A stretch of 13,515 bases of DNA, taken from contig JAHWKS010000041.1 in the NCBI GenBank assembly GCA_019347795.1, positions 1-13,515 of the forward strand, read 5' to 3'. The notes beneath the pieces are model-generated. The model searched no databases. It was not told the origin of the DNA and worked only from the letters and a program-made list of their open reading frames with translations. Below, one piece after another: positions 6,906-13,515 of this stretch. The position numbers and the translations under genes are program-made. The DNA comes from Planctomycetota bacterium. Its GTDB lineage: Bacteria; Planctomycetota; Planctomycetia; Pirellulales; Pirellulaceae. The first letter of the stretch is position 1. Each line of letters starts with the position of its first letter.

Positions 6906-7940
6906 CTATAGCGCGTGGTCCTGCGGCTTGACCCCTGTCTTGAATCCGTTGAACTTGAACGGACTCGGGTCGTACTCGCCGACGATTTCGACGCTGGTCT
7001 TCTTCGGGATCTTCTCCTCCAAGCCCAGCGCCCAGTAGGCCGCGTTGACCAGCAAACGGCGGACGCCCTCGCTTTCCAGGTCGGTGGAGGACCCCATCGT
7101 GGTCGTGAACACGCGGGCGGTCTGACCGCTCTCGGACTTGTACGTCTTGGTCCACGCCACCGGCATCATCGGATCATTCTGTTTGCCCTCGACCGGTTCG
7201 GAATCCGGCGTCATGCCGTCCAGCACCTGGCCCATGACCAGCGGCTGGCTGTCGCCGGGGAGCGGGAGCCGCACGCCGTAGACGTCGGTCGGGCCCCAGA
7301 TGTCGCCGTCGTCGATGCCGCGGAGGATCGGGTGATCCTCCATCCCTTCGGCGATCAGGCCTCGCGTGCTCTGCTGGCCGTGCCGGCCGTGATGGCTGAT
7401 CCACGTCTCGCCCAACACCTGCCGGCCGAAGCCGCCGTCCCACTCCTTGCTCTGCCAGGAGTATTTTGAATACTCCTCGCCGGCCGGGATGTTGAAGGCG
7501 TGCGTGGCGGTTCGCATGCCGATGATCGGCCTGCCTGACTCGAAATACTCGACGAGATGCCGCATCTGCTCCGGCGGCAGGTTGCGAAACCGCGTGGCGA
7601 TAATCATCAGGTCGGCTGTCTTAAGCGCCTCCAGCCCGGGAATATTGTCGTTCCGATTGGGATCGATTTCCCCCGACTCCGGGTCCACCGCAAAAAGTAC
7701 GGTGCACGTGAAGCCATGACGGACCGCCAGGATCTTTCCGAGCTGCGGCAGCGCTTCCTCCGATCGATATTCCTCGTCGCCGCTGACCAGCACAATGTGC
7801 TTTCCCTTCCCCGGCCCCTCGCTTCCCTCGTAGACAACCCACGGCTGATCGGCGGCGAGAGAGGCGCTGGCCAGGCCGCCGGCGATTGTCAGGATGATCA
7901 AAGAATGAAGGGCGAACTGTTGCACGGCGAAACCTTTCAT
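6906..7940 (-). CDS. Exported ThuA-like domain protein
   Basis: This 344-residue protein has a signal peptide (1-30, FALHSLIILTIAGGLASASL then AA) followed by a ThuA-like domain, which has a class I glutamine-amidotransferase-like fold. Recognisable segments are KHIVLVSGDEEYRSEEALP, LKTADLMIIATRFRNLPPEQ, LVEYFESGRPIIGMRTATHA, and GRQVLGETWISHHGRHG with clustered histidines. The domain is named after a trehalose-utilisation gene, but most planctomycete members are uncharacterised and are often found near Gfo/Idh/MocA oxidoreductases and sugar-processing genes. The C-terminal segment, EGVRRLLVNAAYWALGLE, is also typical of the family. A possible -10 box lies at 7964-7969. bioA follows 49 bases downstream on the same strand and may be co-transcribed. 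The family is clear; the substrate is unknown. Confidence 0.85.
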   Translation of the reverse strand: MKGFAVQQFALHSLIILTIAGGLASASLAADQPWVVYEGSEGPGKGKHIVLVSGDEEYRSEEALPQLGKILAVRHGFTCTVLFAVDPESGEIDPNRNDNIPGLEALKTADLMIIATRFRNLPPEQMRHLVEYFESGRPIIGMRTATHAFNIPAGEEYSKYSWQSKEWDGGFGRQVLGETWISHHGRHGQQSTRGLIAEGMEDHPILRGIDDGDIWGPTDVYGVRLPLPGDSQPLVMGQVLDGMTPDSEPVEGKQNDPMMPVAWTKTYKSESGQTARVFTTTMGSSTDLESEGVRRLLVNAAYWALGLEEKIPKKTSVEIVGEYDPSPFKFNGFKTGVKPQDHAL

Positions 7941-7963
7941 GCGGGGGCTCTGCGGGCGCCGCT

Positions 7964-7969
7964 ATTATA
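7964..7969 (-). promoter_or_regulatory. Likely -10 box of the ThuA-like gene
   Basis: The minus strand reads TATAAT here, 23 bases upstream of the ATG at 7940. A TGG lies just upstream (TGGTTATAAT) but is one base off the extended -10 pattern. I found no good -35 at 16-18 bases, so the call rests on the perfect hexamer and its position. Confidence 0.4.
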
Positions 7970-8076
7970 ACCACCGCGTCCACCTCCAGTGCGGCCGGAA
8001 CTCCGCCGGACGTAAAACTTTGTGGAAATCCTGTGAATTTCCAAAACCGGCGCTCCCCTTCGCGGGTTTAATCCGT

Positions 8077-8082
8077 TAGAAT
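8077..8082 (+). promoter_or_regulatory. Possible -10 box upstream of the ArsR-type gene
   Basis: TAGAAT differs from the TATAAT consensus at one position. Transcription from it would start near 8089, immediately before the first hairpin, and leave a leader of about 200 bases before the ATG at 8289. No matching -35 hexamer is seen at the usual distance, so an activator-dependent promoter or a chance match are both possible. Confidence 0.3.
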
Positions 8083-8092
8083 AGTCGGGAGA

Positions 8093-8143
8093 CGTGAAAG
8101 GGGCTTGTCGTGACTCATCCTTTCACGCCCCACATTCTGTGGG
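8093..8143 (+). promoter_or_regulatory. Two consecutive inverted repeats in the leader of the ArsR-type gene
   Basis: The first is a perfect 9-bp inverted repeat, CGTGAAAGG (8093-8101) with CCTTTCACG (8119-8127), around a 17-base loop. One base further on comes CCCACA (8129-8134), TTC, TGTGGG (8138-8143), a tight 6-bp hairpin. GGGGC (8100-8104) could instead pair with GCCCC (8127-8131), so alternative folds exist. These could be operators for the ArsR-type regulator itself, or a structured 5' leader RNA. I do not recognise a known riboswitch. Confidence 0.45.
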
Positions 8144-8288
8144 AGAACAGGCGATTCCGCCGCACGTGACTTCATCCATCTTGTCGCATGGGCCGCAGGG
8201 CGCGGGCTGAACGTCCATTTGCTTGCCGCTCTCGGTCGCCGGCATTCGCCGTGGGAAACCCGTTTACCTGGACCATTCTGAGGCCGCT

Positions 8289-8732
8289 ATGGCGCCCCTG
8301 CTCACCGAACCAGCCGTGAATCGAGAAAACTACCTGACGGACGAGGGAGACGGAGACTTTCTTTCCGGCGCCGCGCTCCGCACTCGCGAGGGGATCGACG
8401 ACCACGTCGTGGGCGACTTGGTGCTGCTTTTCAAATTGTTCGCCGACGAGACGCGGCTCCGCATCCTGCTGCACCTGATGCAGCACAGCGAGTTGAACGT
8501 CCGCACGCTTTGCGAGATGCTCGGACAGAGCCAACCGGCGGTGAGCCATCACTTGGCGCTATTGCGGGCGAACGGCCTGATCGAGTCCCGCCGCGACGGC
8601 AAGCACAACTTCTATCGCGTGCTTCCCGAGCGCTTCGAAGAACTAAGCGGCATGATCTTCCACCTGGCGGGCAACGCCGCCGGCGCCATCCGCTTCGAAA
8701 ACTTCACCCTCACCCGAAGCGAGAACGAGTAA
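8289..8732 (+). CDS. ArsR-family winged-helix transcriptional regulator
   Basis: From the ATG at 8289 (TGAGG five bases upstream) the protein has 147 residues. A winged helix-turn-helix of the ArsR type spans about residues 45-115: LLFKLFADETRLRILLHLMQ, then LNVRTLCEMLGQSQPAVSHH (recognition helix SQPAVSHHLALLRANGLI) and the wing ESRRDGKHNFYRV. The metal-binding ELCVCDL box of arsenic and cadmium sensors is absent: the equivalent stretch LNVRTLCEM has one cysteine. It is therefore unlikely to sense metals in the ArsR/SmtB manner and resembles the other planctomycete regulators of this fold. An acidic extension of about 40 residues precedes the DNA-binding domain. It probably represses its own transcription through the inverted repeats upstream; that is inference. 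The REP-flanked transposase gene follows directly. Confidence 0.85.
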   Translation: MAPLLTEPAVNRENYLTDEGDGDFLSGAALRTREGIDDHVVGDLVLLFKLFADETRLRILLHLMQHSELNVRTLCEMLGQSQPAVSHHLALLRANGLIESRRDGKHNFYRVLPERFEELSGMIFHLAGNAAGAIRFENFTLTRSENE

Positions 8733-8756
8733 CGCGGAGTTTTGGCGCCGCCGCCC

Positions 8757-8787
8757 GGTTAGCGACGGGGCTTGCCCCGTGCGCCCG
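8757..8787 (+). repeat. Left arm of the 31-bp REP-like inverted repeat
   Basis: This arm is a perfect reverse complement of 9451-9481 over 31 bases, with mismatches immediately outside on both sides. Its core, ACGGGGCTTGCCCCGT (8765-8780), is itself a palindrome with 7-bp arms, so it can fold alone as well as pair with the distant arm. A leading GTTAG tetranucleotide-type tag before a small palindrome is the usual layout of REP elements. Confidence 0.9.
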
Positions 8788-8838
8788 TCGCAGTTCTCGG
8801 CGCGTTGCTTCGGCTATCTGGCGCGATAAAATCTCGCC

Positions 8839-9435
8839 ATGCGAGTCCGCGCCTATCATTCCATCATCTCCGCGTACGGCTTCTGGCTCCCCAACGACCC
8901 TCGCGGCTCGTGGTCGGATTGGATTCGTTCATGGGAGTTGTTTCTTCAAGGACGCGCCACCAAGGTAAGCACGACACGCTCCGTCGCGGGAAAACCGCAC
9001 AATCGACAGAAGCGCCTCGCGGCGAAGCAATCTCTTCTCTCCCCGCCCGTCGTTTTCGACGGAACTCAAGCTCAATCCGTCGCACTTGGTTTTAAGGAAG
9101 CCGTCGAGGAGAGCGGCTATGTCGTCCATGCGTGCGCTATTCTTCCCGAACACGTGTATCTGGTGGTCGTACGGACTAGCAACCGGGACATCGAACGGAT
9201 CGTCGGACATCTGAAGGGACGGGCGACACAGCATCTGATGAAGAATGGGCTTCATCCGCTGCGCGACTTCCGTGATAGGAACGACGAAGTCCCGTCGCCT
9301 TGGGCTCAGAAGGGATGGAACGTATATCTCTTTACGACGGAAGAAATACGCAGCGCGATCAGGTACGTCGAAGATAATCCGCTTAAGGAAGGGAAGCGGC
9401 GGCAGGCGTGGTCGTTGGTGACGCCGTTTGAGTAG
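8839..9435 (+). CDS. RAYT-like transposase (Y1/HUH, IS200-related family)
   Basis: This 198-residue protein belongs to the Y1 transposase superfamily by overall pattern: RAYHSIISAYGFWLPNDPRG at the start, HACAILPEHVYLVV (97-110) where the metal-binding HUH motif lies, IVGHLKGRATQHL (121-133) as the helix that normally carries the catalytic tyrosine, and AIRYVEDNPLKEG (173-185), a typical RAYT end. RAYTs nick and join single-stranded DNA at REP hairpins. Two key residues look altered: the HUH pair reads His105-Val-Tyr107, and the 121-133 helix has no tyrosine. The protein may be inactive or use other residues. The Trp-Leu-Pro-Asn-Asp-Pro-Arg-Gly-Ser-Trp stretch recurs in planctomycete homologues. 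Perfect REP-like repeats lie 51 bases upstream of the start and 15 bases past the stop. The start codon ATG at 8839 is the natural choice. Confidence 0.82.
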   Translation: MRVRAYHSIISAYGFWLPNDPRGSWSDWIRSWELFLQGRATKVSTTRSVAGKPHNRQKRLAAKQSLLSPPVVFDGTQAQSVALGFKEAVEESGYVVHACAILPEHVYLVVVRTSNRDIERIVGHLKGRATQHLMKNGLHPLRDFRDRNDEVPSPWAQKGWNVYLFTTEEIRSAIRYVEDNPLKEGKRRQAWSLVTPFE

Positions 9436-9450
9436 GAGAGTCCATGGTAG

Positions 9451-9481
9451 CGGGCGCACGGGGCAAGCCCCGTCGCTAACC
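9451..9481 (-). repeat. Right arm of the 31-bp REP-like inverted repeat
   Basis: This arm is the exact reverse complement of 8757-8787, with the same palindromic core (ACGGGGCAAGCCCCGT at 9458-9473 on the plus strand). It lies 15 bases after the RAYT-like stop and 27 bases before the methyltransferase start. As RNA it could also act as a transcript end or stabiliser for the transposase mRNA. Confidence 0.9.
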
Positions 9482-9508
9482 AGAGTATCGGGGAAATTGA
9501 TTTCTCCC

Positions 9509-10009
9509 ATGGCGCGATTCGAGCATGTTCGTCACAAGCCGCCGCGGGCGCTGGAGCAGCCGCGGGAGTTGGTTTTGGCGTGTCCGCCGCTGCGGAGCCA
9601 GGTGAATCTGGCGCGGATCGTGCGAGCCGCGGGATGTTGCGGCGTGACGCGAATCTACGCCTGCGGCAACCCGAAGGTCGATCGTGAGGTGGCCCGCGAC
9701 GCGGCCGACGTGGTGGAAGTCATCCCTCGCCGCACGCTTCCGCCCGTGCTCAAGGCGCTGAAGGATGAGGGCTATGCGCTCGTGGGACTGGAGCAGACCA
9801 CCGACTCCGCGAGTCTCTACGACTTCGCCTTTCCTCGCCGGACCGCGCTGGTGATTGGCCACGAGCGCCACGGGCTTTCCGACGACGTGCTGGCGTTGCT
9901 GGACGCGGTGGTCGAGATCCCCGTCTACGGCCGTCCCTTCGCCCACAATGTGGCGACCGCGACGGCGATGGCCCTGTACGAGTATTGCCGGCAATATCCC
10001 GCCGGTTGA
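9509..10009 (+). CDS. SpoU/TrmH-family RNA 2'-O-methyltransferase
   Basis: From the ATG at 9509 this is a 166-residue SPOUT methyltransferase, close to the minimal length of the family and lacking an RNA-binding extension. All three SpoU motifs are present: [17 protein letters not shown] (30-46, with Asn33 and the arginines of motif 1), [12 protein letters not shown] (113-124, with Glu119), and [20 protein letters not shown] (137-156), where Asn148 sits in the SAM-binding knot. SpoU enzymes transfer a methyl group from SAM to the ribose 2'-OH of tRNA or rRNA. The target here cannot be named. Upstream in-frame codons reach into the REP arm and are unlikely to be translated. No clear Shine-Dalgarno site is seen. 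purA starts 70 bases downstream, so the two could share a transcript. Confidence 0.9.
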   Translation: MARFEHVRHKPPRALEQPRELVLACPPLRSQVNLARIVRAAGCCGVTRIYACGNPKVDREVARDAADVVEVIPRRTLPPVLKALKDEGYALVGLEQTTDSASLYDFAFPRRTALVIGHERHGLSDDVLALLDAVVEIPVYGRPFAHNVATATAMALYEYCRQYPAG

Positions 10010-10068
10010 CCGCTTTGGCGCCGCCTGCCTAGACTGGCGTGTTTGGCTTCTGGCGCCTTTCTTTCCGT

Positions 10069-10072
10069 GGAG
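10069..10072 (+). promoter_or_regulatory. Shine-Dalgarno site that sets the purA start
   Basis: GGAG lies seven bases before the GTG at 10080. The reading frame is open well upstream into the methyltransferase gene, so this site, together with the family N-terminus, decides the start. Confidence 0.6.
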
Positions 10073-10079
10073 CGAACCT

Positions 10080-11387
10080 GTGGCTGGCGTGTGCGTGATC
10101 GGTCTTCAATGGGGGGACGAAGCTAAGGGAAAACTTGTCGATCTGCTCACCGGGCAGTTCGACATCGTGGTCCGCTATCAAGGGGGCGCCAATGCCGGGC
10201 ACACGGTAGTCGCCGGGGACAAGACGTACAAACTGCACCAGATTCCCAGCGGGGTGCTCACTCCCGGCGTCATGAATGTCGTCGGCCCCGGCGTGGTGCT
10301 TAATCCTCCGGTCATCATCGAAGAGATGGACCGCCTCATCAGCCAGGGGGTGAAGTTCGAGGGCAACTTAATGCTCAGCGACCGGGCTCACGTCGTGCTT
10401 CCGTGGCACATTGCCGAGGATCAGATGCTCGACAAGACGGCCACCACCGACGGCGAGAGCATCGGCACAACGCTTCGCGGGATCGGGCCGTGCTATCGCG
10501 ACAAGGTCGGCCGCTCCTACGCGGTGCGGCTGGGGGATTTTTATCGCGATTCCTTTCGGCAGCGGATCGCGGGCATCGTCGAGGCGAAGAAAAAAATGCT
10601 CGCCGGCATTAGCGGGGAGAGCGTTTCGCTCGACGCGGCGGCGATCTGCGACGAGTTCCATCGCTACGGCGAGCGGCTCGCCCCGCACGTCGGCGACACC
10701 ACGGCCTACCTGCTCGACGCGGTGGAAGCGGGAAAGCGTCTGTTGTTCGAAGGCGCACAAGGGGCGCTCTTGGACGTGGATCACGGGACGTATCCGTATG
10801 TGACCAGCAGCAACAGTTCGGGCGTGGGCGTCTCCGCCGGCTCCGGCGTGCCGGGACGGTGGATTGAGAAGGTGATCGGCGTGATCAAGGCCTACACCAC
10901 TCGCGTCGGCGGCGGCCCATTCCCCACGGAACTCAAGGACGACGTCGGCAGCCATATCCGTGAGCGGGGCCGGGAGTACGGCACCACCACGGGCCGGCCG
11001 CGGCGCTGCGGCTGGTTCGACGCGGTGGCCGCCCGCTACACCGCGCGGTTGAGCGGCGTCGATTCGCTCTCGCTGATGATGATGGACGTACTGAGCGAGC
11101 TGCCGCAGATCAACGTCTGCGTCGCCTATGAGGTCGACGGGGTCCGCACCGACCGTTTCCCCAGTCACGCCGACGACCTTCGCCGCGCCGTCCCCGTCTA
11201 CGAAACGCTCCCCGGCTGGCAACAGGACGTAACCCGCGTGCGCCGGATGGAAGACTTCCCCGCCAACGCTAGAAGCTACATCGACCGCATCAGCCAACTC
11301 ATCGGCCGCCCCGTGGAGGTCGTCTCGGTCGGCCCGGACCGGCAACAGACGATTTTCGCGTCCGGGGCGCTGAGCAGCGTCACTTGA
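10080..11387 (+). CDS. purA: Adenylosuccinate synthetase
   Basis: PurA joins IMP and aspartate using GTP to make adenylosuccinate, the first committed step from IMP to AMP, in the cytoplasm. From the GTG at 10080 the protein has 435 residues, normal for the family. The N-terminus reads [20 protein letters not shown]; Asp13 and His41 (in [10 protein letters not shown], 35-44) take the positions of the E. coli catalytic pair. Later motifs are [51 protein letters not shown], the nucleotide/aspartate loop [14 protein letters not shown], and SVGPDR near the end. The glycine usually found in GDEGKGK is alanine here (GDEAKGK). The gene follows the methyltransferase gene on the same strand. The open frame extending left to 9855 overlaps that gene out of frame and is not real. 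Confidence 0.97.
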   Translation: MAGVCVIGLQWGDEAKGKLVDLLTGQFDIVVRYQGGANAGHTVVAGDKTYKLHQIPSGVLTPGVMNVVGPGVVLNPPVIIEEMDRLISQGVKFEGNLMLSDRAHVVLPWHIAEDQMLDKTATTDGESIGTTLRGIGPCYRDKVGRSYAVRLGDFYRDSFRQRIAGIVEAKKKMLAGISGESVSLDAAAICDEFHRYGERLAPHVGDTTAYLLDAVEAGKRLLFEGAQGALLDVDHGTYPYVTSSNSSGVGVSAGSGVPGRWIEKVIGVIKAYTTRVGGGPFPTELKDDVGSHIRERGREYGTTTGRPRRCGWFDAVAARYTARLSGVDSLSLMMMDVLSELPQINVCVAYEVDGVRTDRFPSHADDLRRAVPVYETLPGWQQDVTRVRRMEDFPANARSYIDRISQLIGRPVEVVSVGPDRQQTIFASGALSSVT

Positions 11388-11512
11388 TCCAGCTTGCGAT
11401 GAGGCTCACACGCGGAAAATCAACTTTGGCGCAGCGTCAGCCGCCGGGATCAAGACGTACGGGGACCTTCTCGCAGCCGACCGCCCAGCGTCTCGAATCG
11501 CTCGAAAATCGG

Positions 11513-11541
11513 TTGAAGTCCCGAGCGAAGATGGGCATAAT
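11513..11541 (+). promoter_or_regulatory. Sigma70-like promoter for the cytochrome-type gene
   Basis: TTGAAG (11513-11518) and CATAAT (11536-11541) are separated by exactly 17 bases; together they match 9 of 12 consensus positions. Transcription would start near 11548, giving a leader of about 48 bases before the GTG at 11596. This is the best -35/-10 pair I found in the window. The rest of the 208-base gap after purA shows nothing else clear. Confidence 0.5.
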
Positions 11542-11583
11542 CGGCCAAGTCGACTGGCATTCCGCTTCCTTACCTCTGCGGAC

Positions 11584-11589
11584 AAGGAG
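11584..11589 (+). promoter_or_regulatory. Shine-Dalgarno site for the GTG start at 11596
   Basis: AAGGAG lies six bases before a GTG that opens directly into a signal peptide. It fixes the start of the large gene at the right edge. Confidence 0.7.
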
Positions 11590-11595
11590 ACGGTC

Positions 11596-13515
11596 GTGAA
11601 CCCTCATCAATGCGCGGCAGCGATCATTCTTCTCTTTCTCGCCTCGCCGGAGGCGTTGGCGAGAAAGTGGACCGATTCGTCGGGGAACTTCAGCGTCGAG
11701 GCGGAACTCGTCGATTTCACGGGCGAAGCAGTCCGCCTCCGAAAGCCCGACGGGACGATTATTGCCGTGCCGTTTGCGCGTCTGAGCAAGGCCGATCGAG
11801 AGTTTCTCACCGGGGGGAGCGGCTTGGCCCGTCGCGCCCGACGCGTGTTGCAGCAATACTGCCACTCCTGCCACGGGCAAGACGGCGCCGACGAAGGAGG
11901 AATGAATTACGTCCTGAACCTCAAACGCCTCGTTGACGCCGAGAAAGTCGTCCCGGGCGAGCCGACGGGGTCTATCTTGCTGGAGCGAATGCTCGATCGC
12001 GAGATGCCGCCCGAGGACGCGGAGCGACAGCCCACAGATTCTGACATTGCCGTCATTGAAGAGTGGATTCGATCCGGCGCCCCGGCGTTCGAGGCTCCCA
12101 CCGACCGAAAATTCCTCGGCAATGACGATATTGTCCGTTACGTAGCCGCCGACGTAAACTCAGCGCCCGAGCGCGACCGGCCGTACTACCGTTATTTCAC
12201 GATCACGCATCTTCATAACGGCGGGGTTTCCGACGACGAGTTGCAAACTTTTCGGCTCGCGCTAGCGAAGCTCTTGAATAGTTTATCGTGGGAGCGAGAG
12301 TTGGTTCACCCCAAGCCGGTGGATCCTGCGGAGACGGTATTCCGCGTCGACGTCCGTGATATGCGGTGGTCAACCCGGCATTGGGATCTGATCGTCGCCG
12401 TGTACGCCTATGGCGTTCGCCAAGTCAGCTCCGAAGCAAACCTGCTCTATCGCGCCTTGGGAACTCCCGTTCCGTGGATTCGCGCCGACTGGTTCGCGGC
12501 TGTCGCGTCCCGTCCGCCGTTGTATCACGGGCTGCTCGATATGCCCGATTCGCTGGCGGGCTTGGAGAGCCAGCTCAAGATTGATCTCGAGAGAAATGTA
12601 CGTCAGGACCGAGCCGCGCGCGCCGGCTTCGCCAACTCGGGAATTTCCGTGAACCCGCGCATCATCGAGCGCCACAAAACATCCGACGGGGCTTGTTGGA
12701 TTTCTCGCGATTTCTCCGGGAGCGCCGGGCGCAGGAACTTCTTCAATCACCCCCTGGACTTTGAGGCGGACGGCGGAGAGGTCATTTTCAGTCTTCCCAA
12801 CGGCCTCCAGGCGTATTTGCTGGTGAACGCCGAAGGTCAGCGAATCGACCAGGCGCCAACGTCCATCGTCAAAGATCCGGAAACGATCGACGGCGCCGTC
12901 ACCAACGGCGTCTCATGCATGCGCTGCCACGCCGGTGGAATCATTCCGAAAGATGATGAGGTGCGCCGCAGCGTTGCGGCGAACGCTCGCGTCTTCGCCG
13001 ACGTTTTGCCCACGATCAACGCGCTCTACCAGGAGAGGGGCCAGTTCCAAGAACTCGTGGACGAAGATCGCGGCCGTTTCGTCGCTGCGCTGCAAAAGCT
13101 TGGAATCACGCGGTTCTCATCGTCTGGAGAACCAATTCACAACACGTCCCGGCGGTTCCGCGAGCCGCTCGATGTGCGACTCGCGAGCGCTGAACTCGGG
13201 TTGCCGGTGGATCAGTTCAAGATCGAGTTGGAGCGGCGGCCGAGTCTGCAGCGCGTGTTGGGGCCGTTGCGCGTTCCTAACGGGGTCGTGCATCGCGAAG
13301 CTTTTGAGGAGGCGTTTGGCGGCGTCGTTGATGTGCTTCCAGGCGTAAGGCATCATCCGCCCACGGCCGCCATTGCCGCGGCAACATCGTCCGCCGGCGT
13401 TGCATCGTCAGCTTCACAAGCGACCGGGAAAGGCTTGCTTCACCATTGGCGATTCGATGAAACCAAGGGAGATATCGCTCGCGATTCGGCCGGACGCAAC
13501 AATGTCTTGCTCACC
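11596..13515 (+). CDS. Secreted dihaem cytochrome-type protein with SHD1-like and LamG-like domains, 3' end missing
   Basis: The frame is open without a stop from the GTG at 11596 to the window edge (640 codons), and the gene continues beyond. Domains in order: signal peptide (about 1-22, AAAIILLFLASPEALA); an SHD1-like domain (about 23-72, RKWTDSSGNFSVEAELVDF to ARLSKADREFL); a planctomycete-type cytochrome c domain with CHSCH (89-93) and a downstream EMPPED whose methionine could be the second haem ligand, ending EEWIRSGAP; a middle region of unknown fold; a second haem motif CMRCH (441-445) after the conserved-looking NGLQAYLLVNAEGQRID; and, from about residue 613, GLLHHWRFDETKGDIARDSA, the typical opening of a LamG/concanavalin-like domain. 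It is probably a periplasmic or surface electron-transfer or binding protein. Its role is unknown. Confidence 0.85.
   Translation, partial: MNPHQCAAAIILLFLASPEALARKWTDSSGNFSVEAELVDFTGEAVRLRKPDGTIIAVPFARLSKADREFLTGGSGLARRARRVLQQYCHSCHGQDGADEGGMNYVLNLKRLVDAEKVVPGEPTGSILLERMLDREMPPEDAERQPTDSDIAVIEEWIRSGAPAFEAPTDRKFLGNDDIVRYVAADVNSAPERDRPYYRYFTITHLHNGGVSDDELQTFRLALAKLLNSLSWERELVHPKPVDPAETVFRVDVRDMRWSTRHWDLIVAVYAYGVRQVSSEANLLYRALGTPVPWIRADWFAAVASRPPLYHGLLDMPDSLAGLESQLKIDLERNVRQDRAARAGFANSGISVNPRIIERHKTSDGACWISRDFSGSAGRRNFFNHPLDFEADGGEVIFSLPNGLQAYLLVNAEGQRIDQAPTSIVKDPETIDGAVTNGVSCMRCHAGGIIPKDDEVRRSVAANARVFADVLPTINALYQERGQFQELVDEDRGRFVAALQKLGITRFSSSGEPIHNTSRRFREPLDVRLASAELGLPVDQFKIELERRPSLQRVLGPLRVPNGVVHREAFEEAFGGVVDVLPGVRHHPPTAAIAAATSSAGVASSASQATGKGLLHHWRFDETKGDIARDSAGRNNVLLT

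Larger units (their letters stand above)
7941..8288. other. 348-base intergenic region between divergent ThuA-like and ArsR-type genes
   Basis: I see no convincing gene in this region. The left end carries a minus-strand -10 box for the ThuA-like gene. The middle (about 8077-8143) carries a plus-strand -10-like box followed by two hairpins. The right part (8144-8288) shows only an isolated CACGTG and TGAGG before the ATG at 8289. An in-frame TTG at 8223 would lengthen the ArsR protein by 22 residues but is less likely. Confidence 0.6.
8757..9481 (+). mobile_element. REP-RAYT unit: transposase-family gene framed by REP-like inverted repeats
   Basis: A 725-base unit is made of one RAYT/IS200-like gene (8839-9435) between two REP-like palindromes in inverted orientation. 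RAYT (REP-associated tyrosine transposase) genes are typically single-copy and flanked by the REP sequences they mobilise, and that arrangement is seen here exactly. The unit sits between an ArsR-type gene and an RNA methyltransferase gene and disrupts neither. The arms are identical over 31 bp, which suggests recent origin, ongoing conversion or selection on the sequence. Confidence 0.8.

Noticed and set aside
6158..6931. Plus-strand open frame of 257 codons across the bioA region
   Set aside because: It is antisense to bioA, whose motifs are clear on the minus strand despite the amber codon, and it is Arg/His-rich without a recognisable domain.
8093..8143. A known riboswitch or small RNA (SRP RNA, 6S RNA) upstream of the ArsR-type gene
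   Set aside because: The two hairpins lack the conserved motifs of any RNA family I know.
10368..11345. Minus-strand open frame of 325 codons opposite purA
   Set aside because: purA is unambiguous on the plus strand. The antisense translation has no domain and typical shadow composition.
1..13515. CRISPR array, tRNA or rRNA genes
   Set aside because: I saw no regularly spaced direct repeats, and no stretch with the conserved T-arm or rRNA signature sequences on either strand.

Overview
The window looks like a piece of a GC-rich planctomycete chromosome, most likely from the Pirellulales or a close relative. Three things point there: a secreted protein that joins an SHD1-like domain, planctomycete-type c-type haem motifs and the start of a LamG-like domain; a ThuA-like protein and a Tat-exported Gfo/Idh/MocA oxidoreductase of the kind abundant in that phylum; and weak or absent Shine-Dalgarno sites before many genes. 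This assignment rests on family knowledge and gene style. No rRNA or tRNA gene is present to confirm it.

Layout from left to right. Bases 1-971 are the 3' part of a LutB-type iron-sulfur protein (lactate oxidation). It converges on a small secreted BON-domain protein (978-1373, minus). A divergent spacer, which carries a copied scrap of an acetyltransferase gene, leads to a plus-strand run: a neutral-ceramidase-like exported protein (1564-3102), a Tat-signal Gfo/Idh/MocA oxidoreductase that overlaps it by 4 bases (3099-4544), a GNAT acetyltransferase (4577-5065) and a small degenerate receiver-like protein (5131-5490). On the minus strand, facing these, lie a ThuA-like exported protein (6906-7940) and downstream of it a bioA gene broken by a single in-frame amber codon (5510-6856).

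A 348-base spacer (7941-8288) holds a likely minus-strand -10 box for the ThuA-like gene and a hairpin-rich leader for a plus-strand ArsR-type regulator (8289-8732). Next comes the clearest mobile structure: a RAYT/IS200-like transposase-family gene (8839-9435) framed by a perfect 31-bp inverted repeat, each arm itself a tight palindrome (8757-8787 and 9451-9481). After it are housekeeping genes: a SpoU/TrmH RNA methyltransferase (9509-10009) and purA (10080-11387). Last is a large secreted dihaem cytochrome-type protein that runs off the right edge (11596-13515), preceded by a good sigma70-like promoter and a clear Shine-Dalgarno site.

The window is a mosaic of central metabolism (lactate, biotin, purine), exported carbohydrate- or lipid-related enzymes of the planctomycete type, and one REP/RAYT element. 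It does not show one large coordinated system. The best leads are the RAYT-REP unit with altered catalytic residues, the amber codon in bioA, and the 35/36-base duplication linking the acetyltransferase gene to the ceramidase leader.
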